64,000 bases of DNA, from positions 124,001 through 188,000 of the forward strand of contig CAZKRY010000003.1 of assembly GCA_964555355.1 (NCBI GenBank), given 5' to 3'. The position numbers were made by a program, and so were the translations under genes. The notes beneath the pieces were generated by a model that saw only the letters and a program-made list of their open reading frames with translations, had not been told where the DNA came from and ran no database searches. The DNA is from CAIKBL01 sp964555355. Its GTDB lineage: Bacteria > Pseudomonadota > Gammaproteobacteria > Ga0077536. How positions within the stretch are numbered: position 1 is the first letter of the stretch; every line of letters begins with the position of its first letter. Below, piece after piece: positions 19,105 through 28,120 of this stretch.

Positions 19105-19270
19105 CGTGAGGTATCTCCAATGATTACGCGCAAGGTCGCAGGGCTGCGCCATTCTAGTCTGCTTCGGGATGTGTCGTGCAGGGGTTTGCCGGGCGTGTTA
19201 ACGTCAGTCTGCAACCGATAAGGCGCTCGGAATCACGCCCAAAGATAAAACGACGACAAGGCTACAACAC

Positions 19271-19873
19271 ATGATCAAACTCTATCATGCACTCGGCACC
19301 CGCTCCGTTCGAGTACGCTGGCTGCTCGAAGAACTTGGGGTGGAATACGAACTTGTGCAGGTAACTTTCCGCCCCACGCGCGACAGTTTTTTCATTCAAG
19401 ACACGCCCACCGGCAAAATCCCAACGGTGGTCGACGGCGACGTGGTCATGGCCGAGTCCGGGGCGATGATCGAATACATCCTCGACCGACATGGACAAGG
19501 ACGTTTTGTGCCAAACCGAGACTCACCGTTGTGGCCGAAGTACCTACAGTGGTTGCACTTTGCCGAAGCAACGGCGTTTCCGCCGATTGGCATGCTGGCC
19601 TGGCTAACCGTGTATCGAGAGGATGCGGCACAACACCCCGCGCTTATCAACGACGCGATGCACCGAGCACGTACCACGCTGCAGCAGGTGGAAAACGCGC
19701 TCGCCGCTCACGATTATCTTCTCGGAGAGGATTTTACTGCGGCCGATGTGATGATGGGCTTTACCGTGCTTGCGGCGCAGCGTCTCAATGTGCTGGATTC
19801 AAACTTCAATCGGTTACACGGCTACCTGCAGCGGCTTTTGGCGCGGCCGGCATTGCAGCGGGCGCTGACGTAA
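19271..19873 (+). CDS. Glutathione S-transferase
   Basis: Cytosolic GST of 200 residues, full length for the family. The thioredoxin-fold domain (1-80) starts MIKLYHALGTRSVRVRWLL and contains the cis-proline segment GKIPTVVDGDVVMAESGAM, whose ES contacts the glutathione glutamyl group. The helical domain contains YLQWLHFAEATAFPPI and the N-capping box LLGEDFTAADVMMGF. A stretch of its DNA (19538-19580) is nearly repeated in the remnant at the left edge of the window, so two related GST genes once existed. It is preceded by a weak AAGG site only. Confidence 0.92.
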   Translation: MIKLYHALGTRSVRVRWLLEELGVEYELVQVTFRPTRDSFFIQDTPTGKIPTVVDGDVVMAESGAMIEYILDRHGQGRFVPNRDSPLWPKYLQWLHFAEATAFPPIGMLAWLTVYREDAAQHPALINDAMHRARTTLQQVENALAAHDYLLGEDFTAADVMMGFTVLAAQRLNVLDSNFNRLHGYLQRLLARPALQRALT

Positions 19874-19887
19874 TAGACAAAGTAGCG

Positions 19888-20495
19888 CTAATGGTTGCGC
19901 CGGTCGTGTGAGAAAGCGCCTTGAAAATGCATGCGTGGTGGCGACCAGCGCATCAATTCTTCCATGGCGTTATCGATCCGCCCCTCGAAATCTTCAAGTA
20001 AGAGGCGTTGTTGATCGCGAAACTGATGGAGGTTGATCACCGCGTGTGCCATCGCATGTCGAGACGTATCGTTGGCAGCCGCTACCAGCAAGGTAAAAAT
20101 GCACCCAATTCATCCTGGGTCATTTTTTTGCCTTCGTGATTGGCCTCGACAATCCAGGTCATCAAATTGTCGCGCGGTTCGCGGCGGCACTTCTCGGCTT
20201 CTTCGTACGCAAATTCCATGATGCGTTGGGCCGCGTCTTGAAACACCGCGAGCGGCGGCCCGATGTGCGCGTAAGCCGGATTGGCCCACGCCTCGAATTG
20301 CTCGGCGCATTCGATTAACAGATCACGCCGATGCGGATCGTTCATGCCGACAAATACCTCGGCGAAGCCTCGTCCGGGGAGCGTCTTGAAGGTCAACTCA
20401 CATAAATCCCCCTCACCGTGCTCAACAACTTCGCAAACGATCCTAGTCGCCATTTCACGGATCTGTTGTTCCATGCGGCGATCGTTCTCCACCAC
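19888..20495 (-). pseudogene. Cytochrome P450, internal remnant with frameshift
   Basis: Two minus-strand frames together read as the middle of a bacterial P450. The first (20495-20082) runs QQIREMATRIV ... FVGMNDPHRRDLL through DNLMTWIVEANHEGKKMTQDEL. The second (20091-19888) gives the I-helix LVAAANDTSRHAMAHAVI and then FEGRIDNAMEELMRWSPPRM with the ExxR motif (EELMRW). The frame changes at about 20085, in the I helix. Both the N-terminal third and the haem-binding cysteine loop are absent, so it cannot bind haem. The family is certain from the I helix and K helix; the break points mark decay. Confidence 0.85.
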
Positions 20496-20568
20496 CTAAT
20501 GGATCGATTGAATGGATGTTCCGTAAAGAATTCGGGCACAATCCTGCTTCAATTAAATGGGAGGTCTC

Positions 20569-20901
20569 ATGGTCGATCATCAAATTGGCGCTGGCGCACT
20601 AGCCGAAAGCGGTATGTTCGTGACTGTCCATTACACTGGCTGGTTATTCGATGCCACCGAGCCGGATAACAAGGGCCGAAAATTCGATAGCTCGCGCGAT
20701 CGCGGCCAGCCTTTTGGGTTTAATCTCGGTGCTGGCCAAGTCATCAAGGGTTGGGATCAGGGAGTGGCTGGCATGCGCGTGGGGGGACAGCGCACGCTGA
20801 CTATCCCACCTGAACTTGGCTACGGTGCGCGCGGTGCCGGTGGCGTCATTCCACCGAACGCGACTTTGATTTTTGACGTTGAACTGCTCGAGGTAAGCTA
20901 A
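20569..20901 (+). CDS. FKBP-type peptidyl-prolyl isomerase
   Basis: Single-domain cytoplasmic FKBP of 110 residues catalysing cis-trans isomerisation of prolyl bonds. The ATG at 20569 follows GGGAGG by 4 bases; an upstream ATG at 20557 overlaps that ribosome site and is rejected. Family motifs are present: VTVHYTGWLFDAT, FDSSRDRGQPF, GQVIKGWDQGVAGMRVGGQR and IPPELGYGARGAGGVIPPNA, with no signal peptide. It stands alone. Confidence 0.93.
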   Translation: MVDHQIGAGALAESGMFVTVHYTGWLFDATEPDNKGRKFDSSRDRGQPFGFNLGAGQVIKGWDQGVAGMRVGGQRTLTIPPELGYGARGAGGVIPPNATLIFDVELLEVS

Positions 20902-21039
20902 ACGAGGTTATCGGGGACACCCAACAATGCCCCGTCCAGGTTGGTCACGACCGCTTGGGGGCCTGAACGGGTGTTCGGCATTTCACCAACGAACAGTCTT
21001 ACTTCTTTTTTTAGTCTACGCAGTGAGGATGTCGGTTTA

Positions 21040-21960
21040 TCACGCCGTCACGACTTGCCTAGGCGCAGTGACTTGAGCCGGCAGAGGATGAATCGTCGGA
21101 TGCAGCACATGCGCCATGATTTCCAAACTGTCGACGAGTCGCGGCCCCGGTCGATTGAAGTATTGGTTACCATCGATGACATAAACGCGGCGCGCGCGCA
21201 CGCAGGGAAGATCGCGCCACCCGGGCTGCGCTTCTAGGAACGGGATATCGCGCCACGTTCGCGCGATACCAAAACCACACAAGGCGATTGTCATGACATC
21301 TGGTTGGGCATCAAGCACCGCTTGCCAGTCGAGCGTACAAGAGGGTTGCGCGGGCCGACCGAGGATTTCGCTGCCACCTGCGAGCGCGATTAATTCCGGC
21401 GTCCAGTGGCCCGCGTTAAATAGCGGCTCTATCCATTCCAAATGCGCCACGCGCGGACGTGGTGCCTCTATTTTGGCCGAGCGCGCCGCCACGAGCTGCA
21501 CTCGCGCTTTGAGCGCTGCGACCACTTCTTCGGCATACGCTGCGACACCGACGGCGGCGCCAACCATCCGTAAAGTTTCATATACATCCGAAAGCGACAT
21601 CGGTTCAAGATTGATAACGCGAGGCCGGCTAGGTAGGCGGCAGGCGACTGCATTGACCTCGGCTTCGGCGACTGCGCAGACATCACATAATGCCTGTGTA
21701 ACGAGAAGATCGGGTTCGAGCGCTGCCAACAAATCGTAGTTCAACGAGTAGAGCGCCTGCTCGGTTTGCAAACGCTCGCGTACTTTCAGGTCGATCGCGC
21801 GACTTGTCGCATCGTGCGGAATAATGGTGGTGGTGATTTGCGGTAAGCCGATCACCGAAGCGGGGTAATCGCATTCATGCGTGACGCCAACTAGTTGTGA
21901 ACGCAAGCCGAGGGCGCAGAGAATTTCAGTCGCACTGGGGAGTAGGGAAACTATCCGCAT
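21040..21960 (-). CDS. Cobalamin-binding protein, BtuF-like
   Basis: 306-residue protein of the periplasmic-binding-protein class III fold used for vitamin B12 and haem uptake. It begins MRIVSLLPSATEILCALGL and has VGVTHECDYP, LEPDLLVTQALCDVCAV, and the C-terminal half GWRDLPCVRARRVYVIDGN, the signature of a widespread stand-alone cobalamin-binding group. No signal peptide is visible, so either the start is wrong or it acts in the cytoplasm. No transporter genes or cobalamin riboswitch are seen next to it. Confidence 0.82.
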   Translation of the reverse strand: MRIVSLLPSATEILCALGLRSQLVGVTHECDYPASVIGLPQITTTIIPHDATSRAIDLKVRERLQTEQALYSLNYDLLAALEPDLLVTQALCDVCAVAEAEVNAVACRLPSRPRVINLEPMSLSDVYETLRMVGAAVGVAAYAEEVVAALKARVQLVAARSAKIEAPRPRVAHLEWIEPLFNAGHWTPELIALAGGSEILGRPAQPSCTLDWQAVLDAQPDVMTIALCGFGIARTWRDIPFLEAQPGWRDLPCVRARRVYVIDGNQYFNRPGPRLVDSLEIMAHVLHPTIHPLPAQVTAPRQVVTA

Positions 21961-22157
21961 CTAAATTCTGTCTTTCAAAAAAGATTGCATGCGCCGCCAA
22001 GGATTATTCCATCGAGTGTGGGTTATATCGAGGACATCCCAAAATACATCCGTTCAGAGCCGATCGTTTCAAGCAAATAGCACGAATTCGTAGCTCTTTT
22101 GTTGTGTAATGTACGTTGCGCTTAGTGCATTGTGCGGCAAGCTGGGAGGGTTGGAAA

Positions 22158-23006
22158 ATGCCTGAATCCGCATTGGTTGAGTCCGATGAAGTGTGGGCCA
22201 AGTATGGTGACAAACAATTATTGGTCCGTCTCTATCGTCGAATTGACTTGCCCGATCCGCTGCCGCCGCTAGTCTGCGTGCACGGCGGCGGATGGAATCT
22301 ATTCGATCGCACCGCCGGTGCGCTTTATCAACGCGCGCTCGCCCTGGCCGGATTTTTGGTGGCGGCGATCGACTTCCGCCAAGGTCCTGACTTCCAACAT
22401 CCGGCGGCCAGCGCCGATGTCACCGCCGCGGTCCGTTGGCTGCGCGCCAACGCGGCTCGTTTACGCATCGATCCCCGTCACATAGGCCTGCTCGGTAGCT
22501 CTTCGGGCGGACATCTTGCGATGCTTGCAGGCGTACTCCCGGATATTGGCTTTCATGCCGGGACACCAATCTGGGTGGGGGAGCGCTTCGCGGTTCGCGA
22601 TGATATCAGCGCGAATGTGGATTATCTGGTGGCGCTGTGGCCGGTGTCGGACCCATTCCAGCGATATCGGTACGCCAAACGCGCAGGAATCGAAAAATTA
22701 CAACAGTTGCATGAGCGATTTTTCGAAGATGAAGACGCGATGCGCGCGGCCAGTGTGCCGCGCGTGCTAAACGCTGGCGAAGCACAGCAAATCCCCCCCT
22801 TGCTGGTGGTGATGCCTGGCGAAGATGGGAATGTACCGATGGAGATCACTTTTGATCTGATACGTGCCTGGCAGGGGCGCGGCGGTTATCTGGAGTATGC
22901 GCACTTTCCGGGACAACCACATGGTTTCGGCTACACGCAATCCGCCGCAAGCGAACAAATGCAAACGCTGATTATCGACTTCTGCCGCCGCATGCTCGCG
23001 CGCTAA
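22158..23006 (+). CDS. Alpha/beta hydrolase (hormone-sensitive lipase type)
   Basis: 282-residue esterase/carboxylesterase-like enzyme. GGGAGGG precedes the ATG at 22158 by about 7 bases; an in-frame TTG at 22116 is less likely. It has the oxyanion-hole HGGGW (42-46), the nucleophile elbow GSSSGG with Ser115, a likely acid in VVMPGEDGNVP and the catalytic His in FPGQPHGFGY. Substrate unknown; the family hydrolyses short esters and amides. Confidence 0.88.
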   Translation: MPESALVESDEVWAKYGDKQLLVRLYRRIDLPDPLPPLVCVHGGGWNLFDRTAGALYQRALALAGFLVAAIDFRQGPDFQHPAASADVTAAVRWLRANAARLRIDPRHIGLLGSSSGGHLAMLAGVLPDIGFHAGTPIWVGERFAVRDDISANVDYLVALWPVSDPFQRYRYAKRAGIEKLQQLHERFFEDEDAMRAASVPRVLNAGEAQQIPPLLVVMPGEDGNVPMEITFDLIRAWQGRGGYLEYAHFPGQPHGFGYTQSAASEQMQTLIIDFCRRMLAR

Positions 23007-23081
23007 GCACCGTGTTGATCAGCCGAGTATCGCTTGGGCTGTGAGCTCCATTATCTGAGCTGGCACAAAAACGCGCCTGAC

Positions 23082-24293
23082 CTATAGCGCCGGATTGTCG
23101 ATGGGGAGCCCCAATAGCAACCGGCCATGCGCTGCGCCATTGAGATCCCAATTGTGAGTAAAGTGGCGGCTCGCGGTCGCCAAGTCGCGATAGCAACGCG
23201 CGAGCGGATTGCTTTCATACACTCCGCGCCCCATTACCGCATCCCAGATCAGATTTGTTATGTGCCAACACTGGCGCCCGATGTACGCTCCATGCGCACG
23301 GTAACGCGTGCGATCCTCGTCACTCGGTAGCGTACCCGCATTGACGTGGGCGGTTATTTCCGCGCACGTTGCGCGCGCCAGCGCATGTGCCGCCGTCCAG
23401 CACACCTGCGCTTCAGCGACCTTTAGATGCTGAATTGGATCGAGCCGACTGCTTTTGCCGGACATCAGCGCCGTGTGCCCGGCAATAAATTCGCGATAGT
23501 GATCGATCATGCCTGCCGCCATCCCAAGCGAGGCACTCGAAATCAAGATCCCAAACTTCATGTAACTTGGCATCTGGTAAACGGGCGCTGTATTCACGGA
23601 GTTACCCGGGGTCGGTCCGCCTTTGAGGTGATCGATGGTAAGCGTGAGATGTTCCGGCACGAATAGGTCACTCACTTCGACATCGTGACTCCCCGAGCCG
23701 CGCAAACCCACGGTGTGCCATGTATCATGCAGCGTCAAAGCCTCTCGTCGTACCAGAAAATAGCGTTCTTCGGGTTCGGGGTTTTGGTGCTCGACCATGC
23801 CCGACAAAATGCACCAGTCACACGCTTCGACGCCGCTCACGAACGGCCAGCGTCCGCTTAAGCGATAACCGCCAGCCACGCGTTGCGCGCGGCCCAACAT
23901 CGGAATCAAGATCCCGGCCAGCAGATTGCTAGGGTTTTCCCACACTTCGTCTTGCGCCGCGAGCGGCCATTGCGCCACCATGTAAGTGTGACCCATGTAC
24001 TGCGCAAGGCACCAAGCGGTTGAGCCACAGCCGCGGCCGATGCGCGGCAGAATATCCACCACCGCCATAAACTCCGCTTCCAGTCCTCCATAGCGCGCAG
24101 GTTGCAGCATGCGCGCGAAACAGCCACTGATGAGGTCTTCGCGCGTCGCCGGCGGGATGCGGCGCAGGCGTTCGGTTTCTTCCGCGCGTGCGCGTAGTGC
24201 CAGCACAAGTGCGTCGGCGCGGGCAACGATTTCCGCATAGCTCGCGCAAGCGTCCCGCGAATTACTCGCTGGCTGAGACGAAGTCATATTCAT
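23082..24293 (-). CDS. Flavin-dependent monooxygenase, HsaA/HpaB-like (acyl-CoA dehydrogenase fold)
   Basis: 403-residue protein of the group-D flavin monooxygenase oxygenase components (HsaA, HpaH, DszC type). GAGGAG lies 7 bases before the ATG at 24293, which decides this start although the frame is open to 24491. It contains RIGRGCGSTAWCLAQYMGH, WPFVSGVEACDWCILSG and TVGLRGSGSHDVEVSDLFVP, the flavin and substrate pocket signatures. The C-terminal helical bundle contains GRGVYESNPLARCYRDLATASRH in two parts. Such enzymes need a separate flavin reductase, which is not adjacent. The natural substrate is unclear; phenols and steroid phenols are typical. Confidence 0.85.
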   Translation of the reverse strand: MNMTSSQPASNSRDACASYAEIVARADALVLALRARAEETERLRRIPPATREDLISGCFARMLQPARYGGLEAEFMAVVDILPRIGRGCGSTAWCLAQYMGHTYMVAQWPLAAQDEVWENPSNLLAGILIPMLGRAQRVAGGYRLSGRWPFVSGVEACDWCILSGMVEHQNPEPEERYFLVRREALTLHDTWHTVGLRGSGSHDVEVSDLFVPEHLTLTIDHLKGGPTPGNSVNTAPVYQMPSYMKFGILISSASLGMAAGMIDHYREFIAGHTALMSGKSSRLDPIQHLKVAEAQVCWTAAHALARATCAEITAHVNAGTLPSDEDRTRYRAHGAYIGRQCWHITNLIWDAVMGRGVYESNPLARCYRDLATASRHFTHNWDLNGAAHGRLLLGLPIDNPAL

Positions 24294-24514
24294 CGCCAAT
24301 CTCCTCGTAGAGGCGCTACATCGCGCAGCCCCCAATTCAAGACATCTACCGGAATCTCGGGTTGTCCGGGCTAACGAAACATCGCCTTCGCCACCGCAGT
24401 AATATGGTAGACGCGCGAAGTTGTCCTTTGAGTGTAGGACTCGATTCATGTTTCGGCAGACCTTTTGCGCCGGCGGAACCCGTTCTTGCACAAACGCCGC
24501 CCACAGCTAATACC

Positions 24515-25597
24515 TCACTGCGCAATCATGCGTCCGATACGATTGCCGGCGTACGCGCCAAGGTAGATTTGCCCATCACTTTCCACCGCGACCGTCGCCC
24601 CGCCGATCGGCGCGCCACTGCCGGCGTACAACTCACGCGCCGCACCGGTGGCAGCGTCTAACGAGTAGACGATGAACGGCAGCTCACAGAGGTCGATGGT
24701 TTGGGTTAAACACTCATCGCGAATTCTTGCCAACGATACGGGATGCGCGGTCACTAATAATCTGTCGCTTGGCGTAATGCTCAAATTGTCGGGCGCGCCT
24801 GCCAATGACGTGCGCCATATTTCGCGGCCGGTGCCGCGCTCGAAAGCCGCAACGGCATTTTCGAGATACAGATCGACGTAAACGATCTCACCATCGCGCG
24901 ACACTTGCACACCGTTCGGCAACGCGCCATCGGTGCCGGGGATTTTGCGCCAGCCGTCCTTACGCTGCCACGTCACCACCCAACCACTCTTGACGCCATC
25001 GGCCGGTTTACGATCTAGCATGCTTGCCGCTTCACTCCGCGCTGTCATGTGGGTGGCGACAAAGCCACCGTTGGGCAGCATGGCGACATCGTTAATCCAC
25101 AACGGCGCCTCGACGATGACGCAACCGCGCCACGTGGCGGCAAGCCGGCCGGATTCATCGCGACGCAATTGGAACCATTCCACCGATTCGCGTTCGGAAT
25201 GATTGACCACTAACAAGGTGTACGTGCCCTCTTCTCGCGGGGAAAGATGCAGACCATGTGCGGAAAATGTTACCGGCGGGGTACGGCATGTTGGGTCGCC
25301 CCAGGCGCCCTCTGCATCGGTTGATGGCGTCACTTGCGCGCCTGAGGCGTAGAGCGTGTCGATGCGATTCTCGCGCGGGTAATAGGCCTGGATCCCACCG
25401 CCCAAGTTGCTGCCCCAACGCCCCAGCGCACCGACGATCAACGCGCTGCCATCGGGCAGTGCATCGATATCCTCTGGCGCACTAAATCCGCAAATGGGCG
25501 TAATGCCGCCGCGTGCTTCGCATGCGGAAGGCGAAAGTTCGGCAGCCCCTACAAGCTGCGCGAACAGAATCATGCTTAAGGCAAAAATACGATTCAA
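24515..25597 (-). CDS. Secreted six-bladed beta-propeller protein (SMP-30/arylesterase-like)
   Basis: 360-residue protein with a signal peptide (MNRIFALSMILFAQLVGAAE) and repeated blade motifs (DIDALPDGSALIVGALGRW, INDVAMLPNGGFVATHM, NGVQVSRDGEIVYVDLY, LSITPSDRLLVTAHP). The arrangement resembles the SMP-30/gluconolactonase, strictosidine-synthase and paraoxonase clan, and Asp/Asn residues at blade ends could hold calcium. Likely periplasmic hydrolase; substrate unknown. Four cysteines in the N-terminal third may form disulfides. Confidence 0.75.
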   Translation of the reverse strand: MNRIFALSMILFAQLVGAAELSPSACEARGGITPICGFSAPEDIDALPDGSALIVGALGRWGSNLGGGIQAYYPRENRIDTLYASGAQVTPSTDAEGAWGDPTCRTPPVTFSAHGLHLSPREEGTYTLLVVNHSERESVEWFQLRRDESGRLAATWRGCVIVEAPLWINDVAMLPNGGFVATHMTARSEAASMLDRKPADGVKSGWVVTWQRKDGWRKIPGTDGALPNGVQVSRDGEIVYVDLYLENAVAAFERGTGREIWRTSLAGAPDNLSITPSDRLLVTAHPVSLARIRDECLTQTIDLCELPFIVYSLDAATGAARELYAGSGAPIGGATVAVESDGQIYLGAYAGNRIGRMIAQ

Positions 25598-25645
25598 AGC
25601 GGCAATCCTCCTGCAGTTCTATGCGAGACAGCGTTCGCGCATCCC

Positions 25646-26008
25646 CTATCCGTCTCGCGGCCCAAATTGTGACTCAACGATGGCGCGAAGTTTAGTCAGA
25701 TTTTCGGAAACAATTTCCCAGTCGGCCGACAACTCCACTTCCTCAAACTCCTTACAACGCAAAAGCGTTAGCAGTGCCGCCGCGCAATGATACCGCTCAA
25801 GATAGGGACGGTCGCTCTGTAGCACATCGTATAGGAGCCAGCAGGTTTCCGCGGTCGCCGTTCGCTTTGCAAGCTCATACCAAATGACATAGTAATCACC
25901 GGTCGCGCGCCGGCGGATCGCTTCAAGCAGTTTGCGATCGGAGAAGCGGGCGAAGCGCTTGGCTTGCGCTTCAGCATCGTCTTCGTATTGCTTGCGCCAG
26001 TCGCTCAA
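25646..26008 (-). CDS. Small hypothetical protein
   Basis: 120-residue soluble, helix-rich, charged protein starting at a TTG (26008) with GGAGG four bases upstream. Composition (many Arg, Glu, Ala, Leu) and absence of repeats suggest a helical HEAT-like fold or small adaptor (LLEAIRRRATGDYYVIWYEL; YHCAAALLTLLRCKEFEEVE). No family recognised. It lies 37 bases downstream of the propeller gene start region and is transcribed in the same direction. Confidence 0.65.
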   Translation of the reverse strand: MSDWRKQYEDDAEAQAKRFARFSDRKLLEAIRRRATGDYYVIWYELAKRTATAETCWLLYDVLQSDRPYLERYHCAAALLTLLRCKEFEEVELSADWEIVSENLTKLRAIVESQFGPRDG

Positions 26009-26108
26009 CGGACCTCCGAGTGTAATAGCGCCAGGACCTCGGCCAGTCCAGACGATCCTACATTCGGCAGTCGCTCATCGTCCCTGAGTCAACCACAACA
26101 CTTTTACC

Positions 26109-26270
26109 CTATTTGTCCTTGTGCCGAACGTTGGCGCCCCGCGCGAGCAGCAGTTGCATGACTTTGAGGTCCGCGCTGGCTCGATGCCGAAGGCTCCGCT
26201 AGATCGAATCGCCGCTTGCAAAGCCCGATTGAGCCGAACGGATATGAGCGCCCACCCACTCGTTTTCATC
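26109..26270 (-). pseudogene. Ankyrin-repeat remnant
   Basis: The minus strand encodes ADLKVMQLLLARGANVRHKDK and then a stop at 26109. This is an ankyrin repeat (consensus ...VVKLLLERGADVNAKD). An adjacent frame carries NRALQAAIRSSGAFG, like the preceding repeat start. The frames do not join, and no full ankyrin protein remains. Region 26009-26326 holds nothing else apart from the ribosome site of the next gene. Confidence 0.45.
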
Positions 26271-26326
26271 AGTGTGGGTGATTATCCTTCCCTCGCTACG
26301 GCCATTGAACAATCAAAGGAGGCGAG

Positions 26327-26968
26327 ATGTTGTTAATCGGAATGTACGATAGCCCCTTCGTGCGCCGGGTGGCGATCGCACTGCGGTTGTACGGATTGGA
26401 GTTTGAACATCAGCCGTGGTCGGTGTTTCGTGACGCGGACCAAGTTGCGCGCCACAACCCGCTCATTCGTGTGCCCACGTTAGTGCTCGAAGGTGGCGAA
26501 ACTTTGCTTGAGAGCAGCGCGATTATCGATGCACTCGACGACATGGTGGGCCCGGCGCGCGCGCTGATGCCAGCCGATGGCGCCGAACGCCGTAGCCATC
26601 AACGCATCTGCGCGCTTGCTTGCGGGCTCGGCGACAAAGTCGTCTCGCTTATCTACGAACGTGTTATTCATCAACGCCAAACGCAGCAGTGGGTCGCGCG
26701 TTGCGAGCAACAAATCGCGGGCGCTTTGGATGTGTTAGAGCAGGATCGCGAAACACGCACCACCGCCTGGTGGTTTGGTGAATCGATTGGGCACGCGGAT
26801 ATCGCGGTGAGTTGTGTGCTGACGCTGGCGGTTGAGGCGCTGCAATTTGACCTCAATGTCAATCGTTGGCGCGCGCTCGTCGCGCATCGCGAACTATGTG
26901 AGGCACGGCCCGAGTTTCGCGAGATTCGCCAACCGTTTTATGCTCCCCCGCCGCAAGGAGCAGACTAG
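26327..26968 (+). CDS. Glutathione S-transferase family protein
   Basis: 213-residue GST-like protein with a strong AAGGAGG ribosome site. The thioredoxin-like domain begins LLIGMYDSPFVRRVAIALRL and has NPLIRVPTLVLEGGETLLES with the cis-proline and glutathione-contacting ES. The helical domain includes WWFGESIGHADIAVSCVLT. It is only distantly related to the GST at 19271. Stand-alone gene. Confidence 0.88.
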   Translation: MLLIGMYDSPFVRRVAIALRLYGLEFEHQPWSVFRDADQVARHNPLIRVPTLVLEGGETLLESSAIIDALDDMVGPARALMPADGAERRSHQRICALACGLGDKVVSLIYERVIHQRQTQQWVARCEQQIAGALDVLEQDRETRTTAWWFGESIGHADIAVSCVLTLAVEALQFDLNVNRWRALVAHRELCEARPEFREIRQPFYAPPPQGAD

Positions 26969-27056
26969 GAGGCCTCAGACCTCTCATTCACCGTGCGCGC
27001 AGTCTGCGGGAATTCACTTGGATTCGTACACCCCTGCGAGGCGCGCCTGCGGCGTC

Positions 27057-27094
27057 CCGATTCGCTATGCGAATCGGTCGAACGAGAGGTTCGA
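27057..27094. repeat. Two adjacent perfect hairpins
   Basis: CCGATTCGC-TAT-GCGAATCGG (27057-27077) is directly followed by TCGAAC-GAGAG-GTTCGA (27078-27094). They lie in the 329-bp gap between convergent genes, which has no coding content. No T-run follows, so they are not ordinary terminators. Confidence 0.5.
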
Positions 27095-27247
27095 ACCAAG
27101 CCTCAGAACACTCTTCACCTACACCGCAAGGCGCGCGGATCTGGAATTGAGCGCAGGGCGTCACTTCGCTCTGGCCGCGCAGCGGGTGGTAAAGATTCCG
27201 AAAAACAGCGGGTTCAACCGTGTCTACGGTGTGAGCAGGGCGTTTCG

Positions 27248-27284
27248 CGCTGTAGGCGAACACGGCGCGTGTCCGCCTACAGCG
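27248..27284. repeat. 17-bp inverted repeat between convergent genes
   Basis: CGCTGTAGGCGAACACG and CGTGTCCGCCTACAGCG pair over 17 bp with one mismatch and a 3-base loop. It ends 13 bases before the stop of the PEP-CTERM gene. It may act as a Rho-independent-like barrier or be part of a dispersed palindromic repeat family. Confidence 0.55.
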
Positions 27285-27297
27285 GTTTATTGAGAAA

Positions 27298-28056
27298 TTA
27301 TGCGGTAGCGGCCTTTTTGCGCGAATGCGCGCGAGCGCCAAGCAGTAGACCCAGCCCGCCAAGCAATAATGTGCCAGGTTCCGGCACCGGGTTCGGATCG
27401 CGCGTTTCGTAGGTATAGACCAAACTCACTACGCCGTTTTCAAATTCGTCGGCCGACAACGGGCCAGCCCAGGTGGCGTTGCCATTGAGAGTAAGGTTAT
27501 CTGACTCCAAAAGCATATTCAGACGACTGGCCACGTTGAACGTCGCACCGCCAACGAAATAGCTCAAATCTTCCGTTGCGGAATCGTAGGCCTTGGCGCC
27601 GTTCTGCGGGCTTTCCGTAAAAAAGAACGCCTCGGGATTCAAATTCACGACGTCCTGAAAAGACAGTAGCGTTGCTGCTAACGCGCCAGCGTTCTCTAAC
27701 GACAACCCAATGGTGAAAGTGCCTCGATTAAGCTGCGACGGGCCAAAACCGCCATTGTTCTCGAAGTCTAATGGATCCACTTCGAAGTAATAGTGGAAAA
27801 CCGACGTGATAGTGAATACCGCTTTGCGGAGCACGCCGAGCGAGGAATCAAACTGTGAAAACGTCAGTTGTTGATTTGCGCTAACGCCATCCGGTTGGTC
27901 GCTCTCGTGACCGAAGAGCCCCTCAGGACAACCCAGACAGAAGGTTTGCGTTTGCGGGGCAGTGTTGACGATTGCGCCTGCGTGTGCCGCGCTGGCGGAA
28001 AGTAGCGCCAAGCCCAGGAATAAAACACGGTTGGCGTTAAGGCAGGCCGATATCAT
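27298..28056 (-). CDS. PEP-CTERM sorting-domain surface protein
   Basis: 252-residue exported protein. The ATG at 28056 has AGAGGG upstream; the frame is open to 28095. It has a signal peptide (VLFLGLALLSASAAHAGA) and a C-terminal PEP-CTERM tripartite signal: VPEPGTLLLGGLGLLLGA followed by basic RAHSRKK, which directs it to an exosortase. The body (QQLTFSQFDSSLGVLRKAVF) resembles the choice-of-anchor E type. It contains N-x-T sequons (NLT, NAT) near residue 210. A sigma-54 promoter lies directly upstream. No exosortase gene is in the window. Confidence 0.88.
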   Translation of the reverse strand: MISACLNANRVLFLGLALLSASAAHAGAIVNTAPQTQTFCLGCPEGLFGHESDQPDGVSANQQLTFSQFDSSLGVLRKAVFTITSVFHYYFEVDPLDFENNGGFGPSQLNRGTFTIGLSLENAGALAATLLSFQDVVNLNPEAFFFTESPQNGAKAYDSATEDLSYFVGGATFNVASRLNMLLESDNLTLNGNATWAGPLSADEFENGVVSLVYTYETRDPNPVPEPGTLLLGGLGLLLGARAHSRKKAATA

Positions 28057-28104
28057 AAGCGTTGACCCTCTGCGTTCTCGTTTGTTTTTGCGCAAGAAAT
28101 CACG

Positions 28105-28120
28105 TGCAATTGCGATGCCA
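28105..28120 (-). promoter_or_regulatory. Sigma-54 (-24/-12) promoter of the PEP-CTERM gene
   Basis: Read on the minus strand the site is TGGCATCGCAATTGCA, matching TGGCACG-N4-TTGCA with GG and GC separated by exactly 10 bases. Transcription would begin near 28094, about 40 bases before the chosen ATG. The AT-rich 28121-28426 stretch upstream has no gene and would house the enhancer for a PrsR-like activator. Confidence 0.7.

Noticed and set aside
18724..19120. N-terminal extension of the FAD-methyltransferase frame
   Set aside because: The extra 138 codons overlap the DUF805 gene in another frame and have no FAD-oxidase homology; the domain starts at the ATG at 18706.
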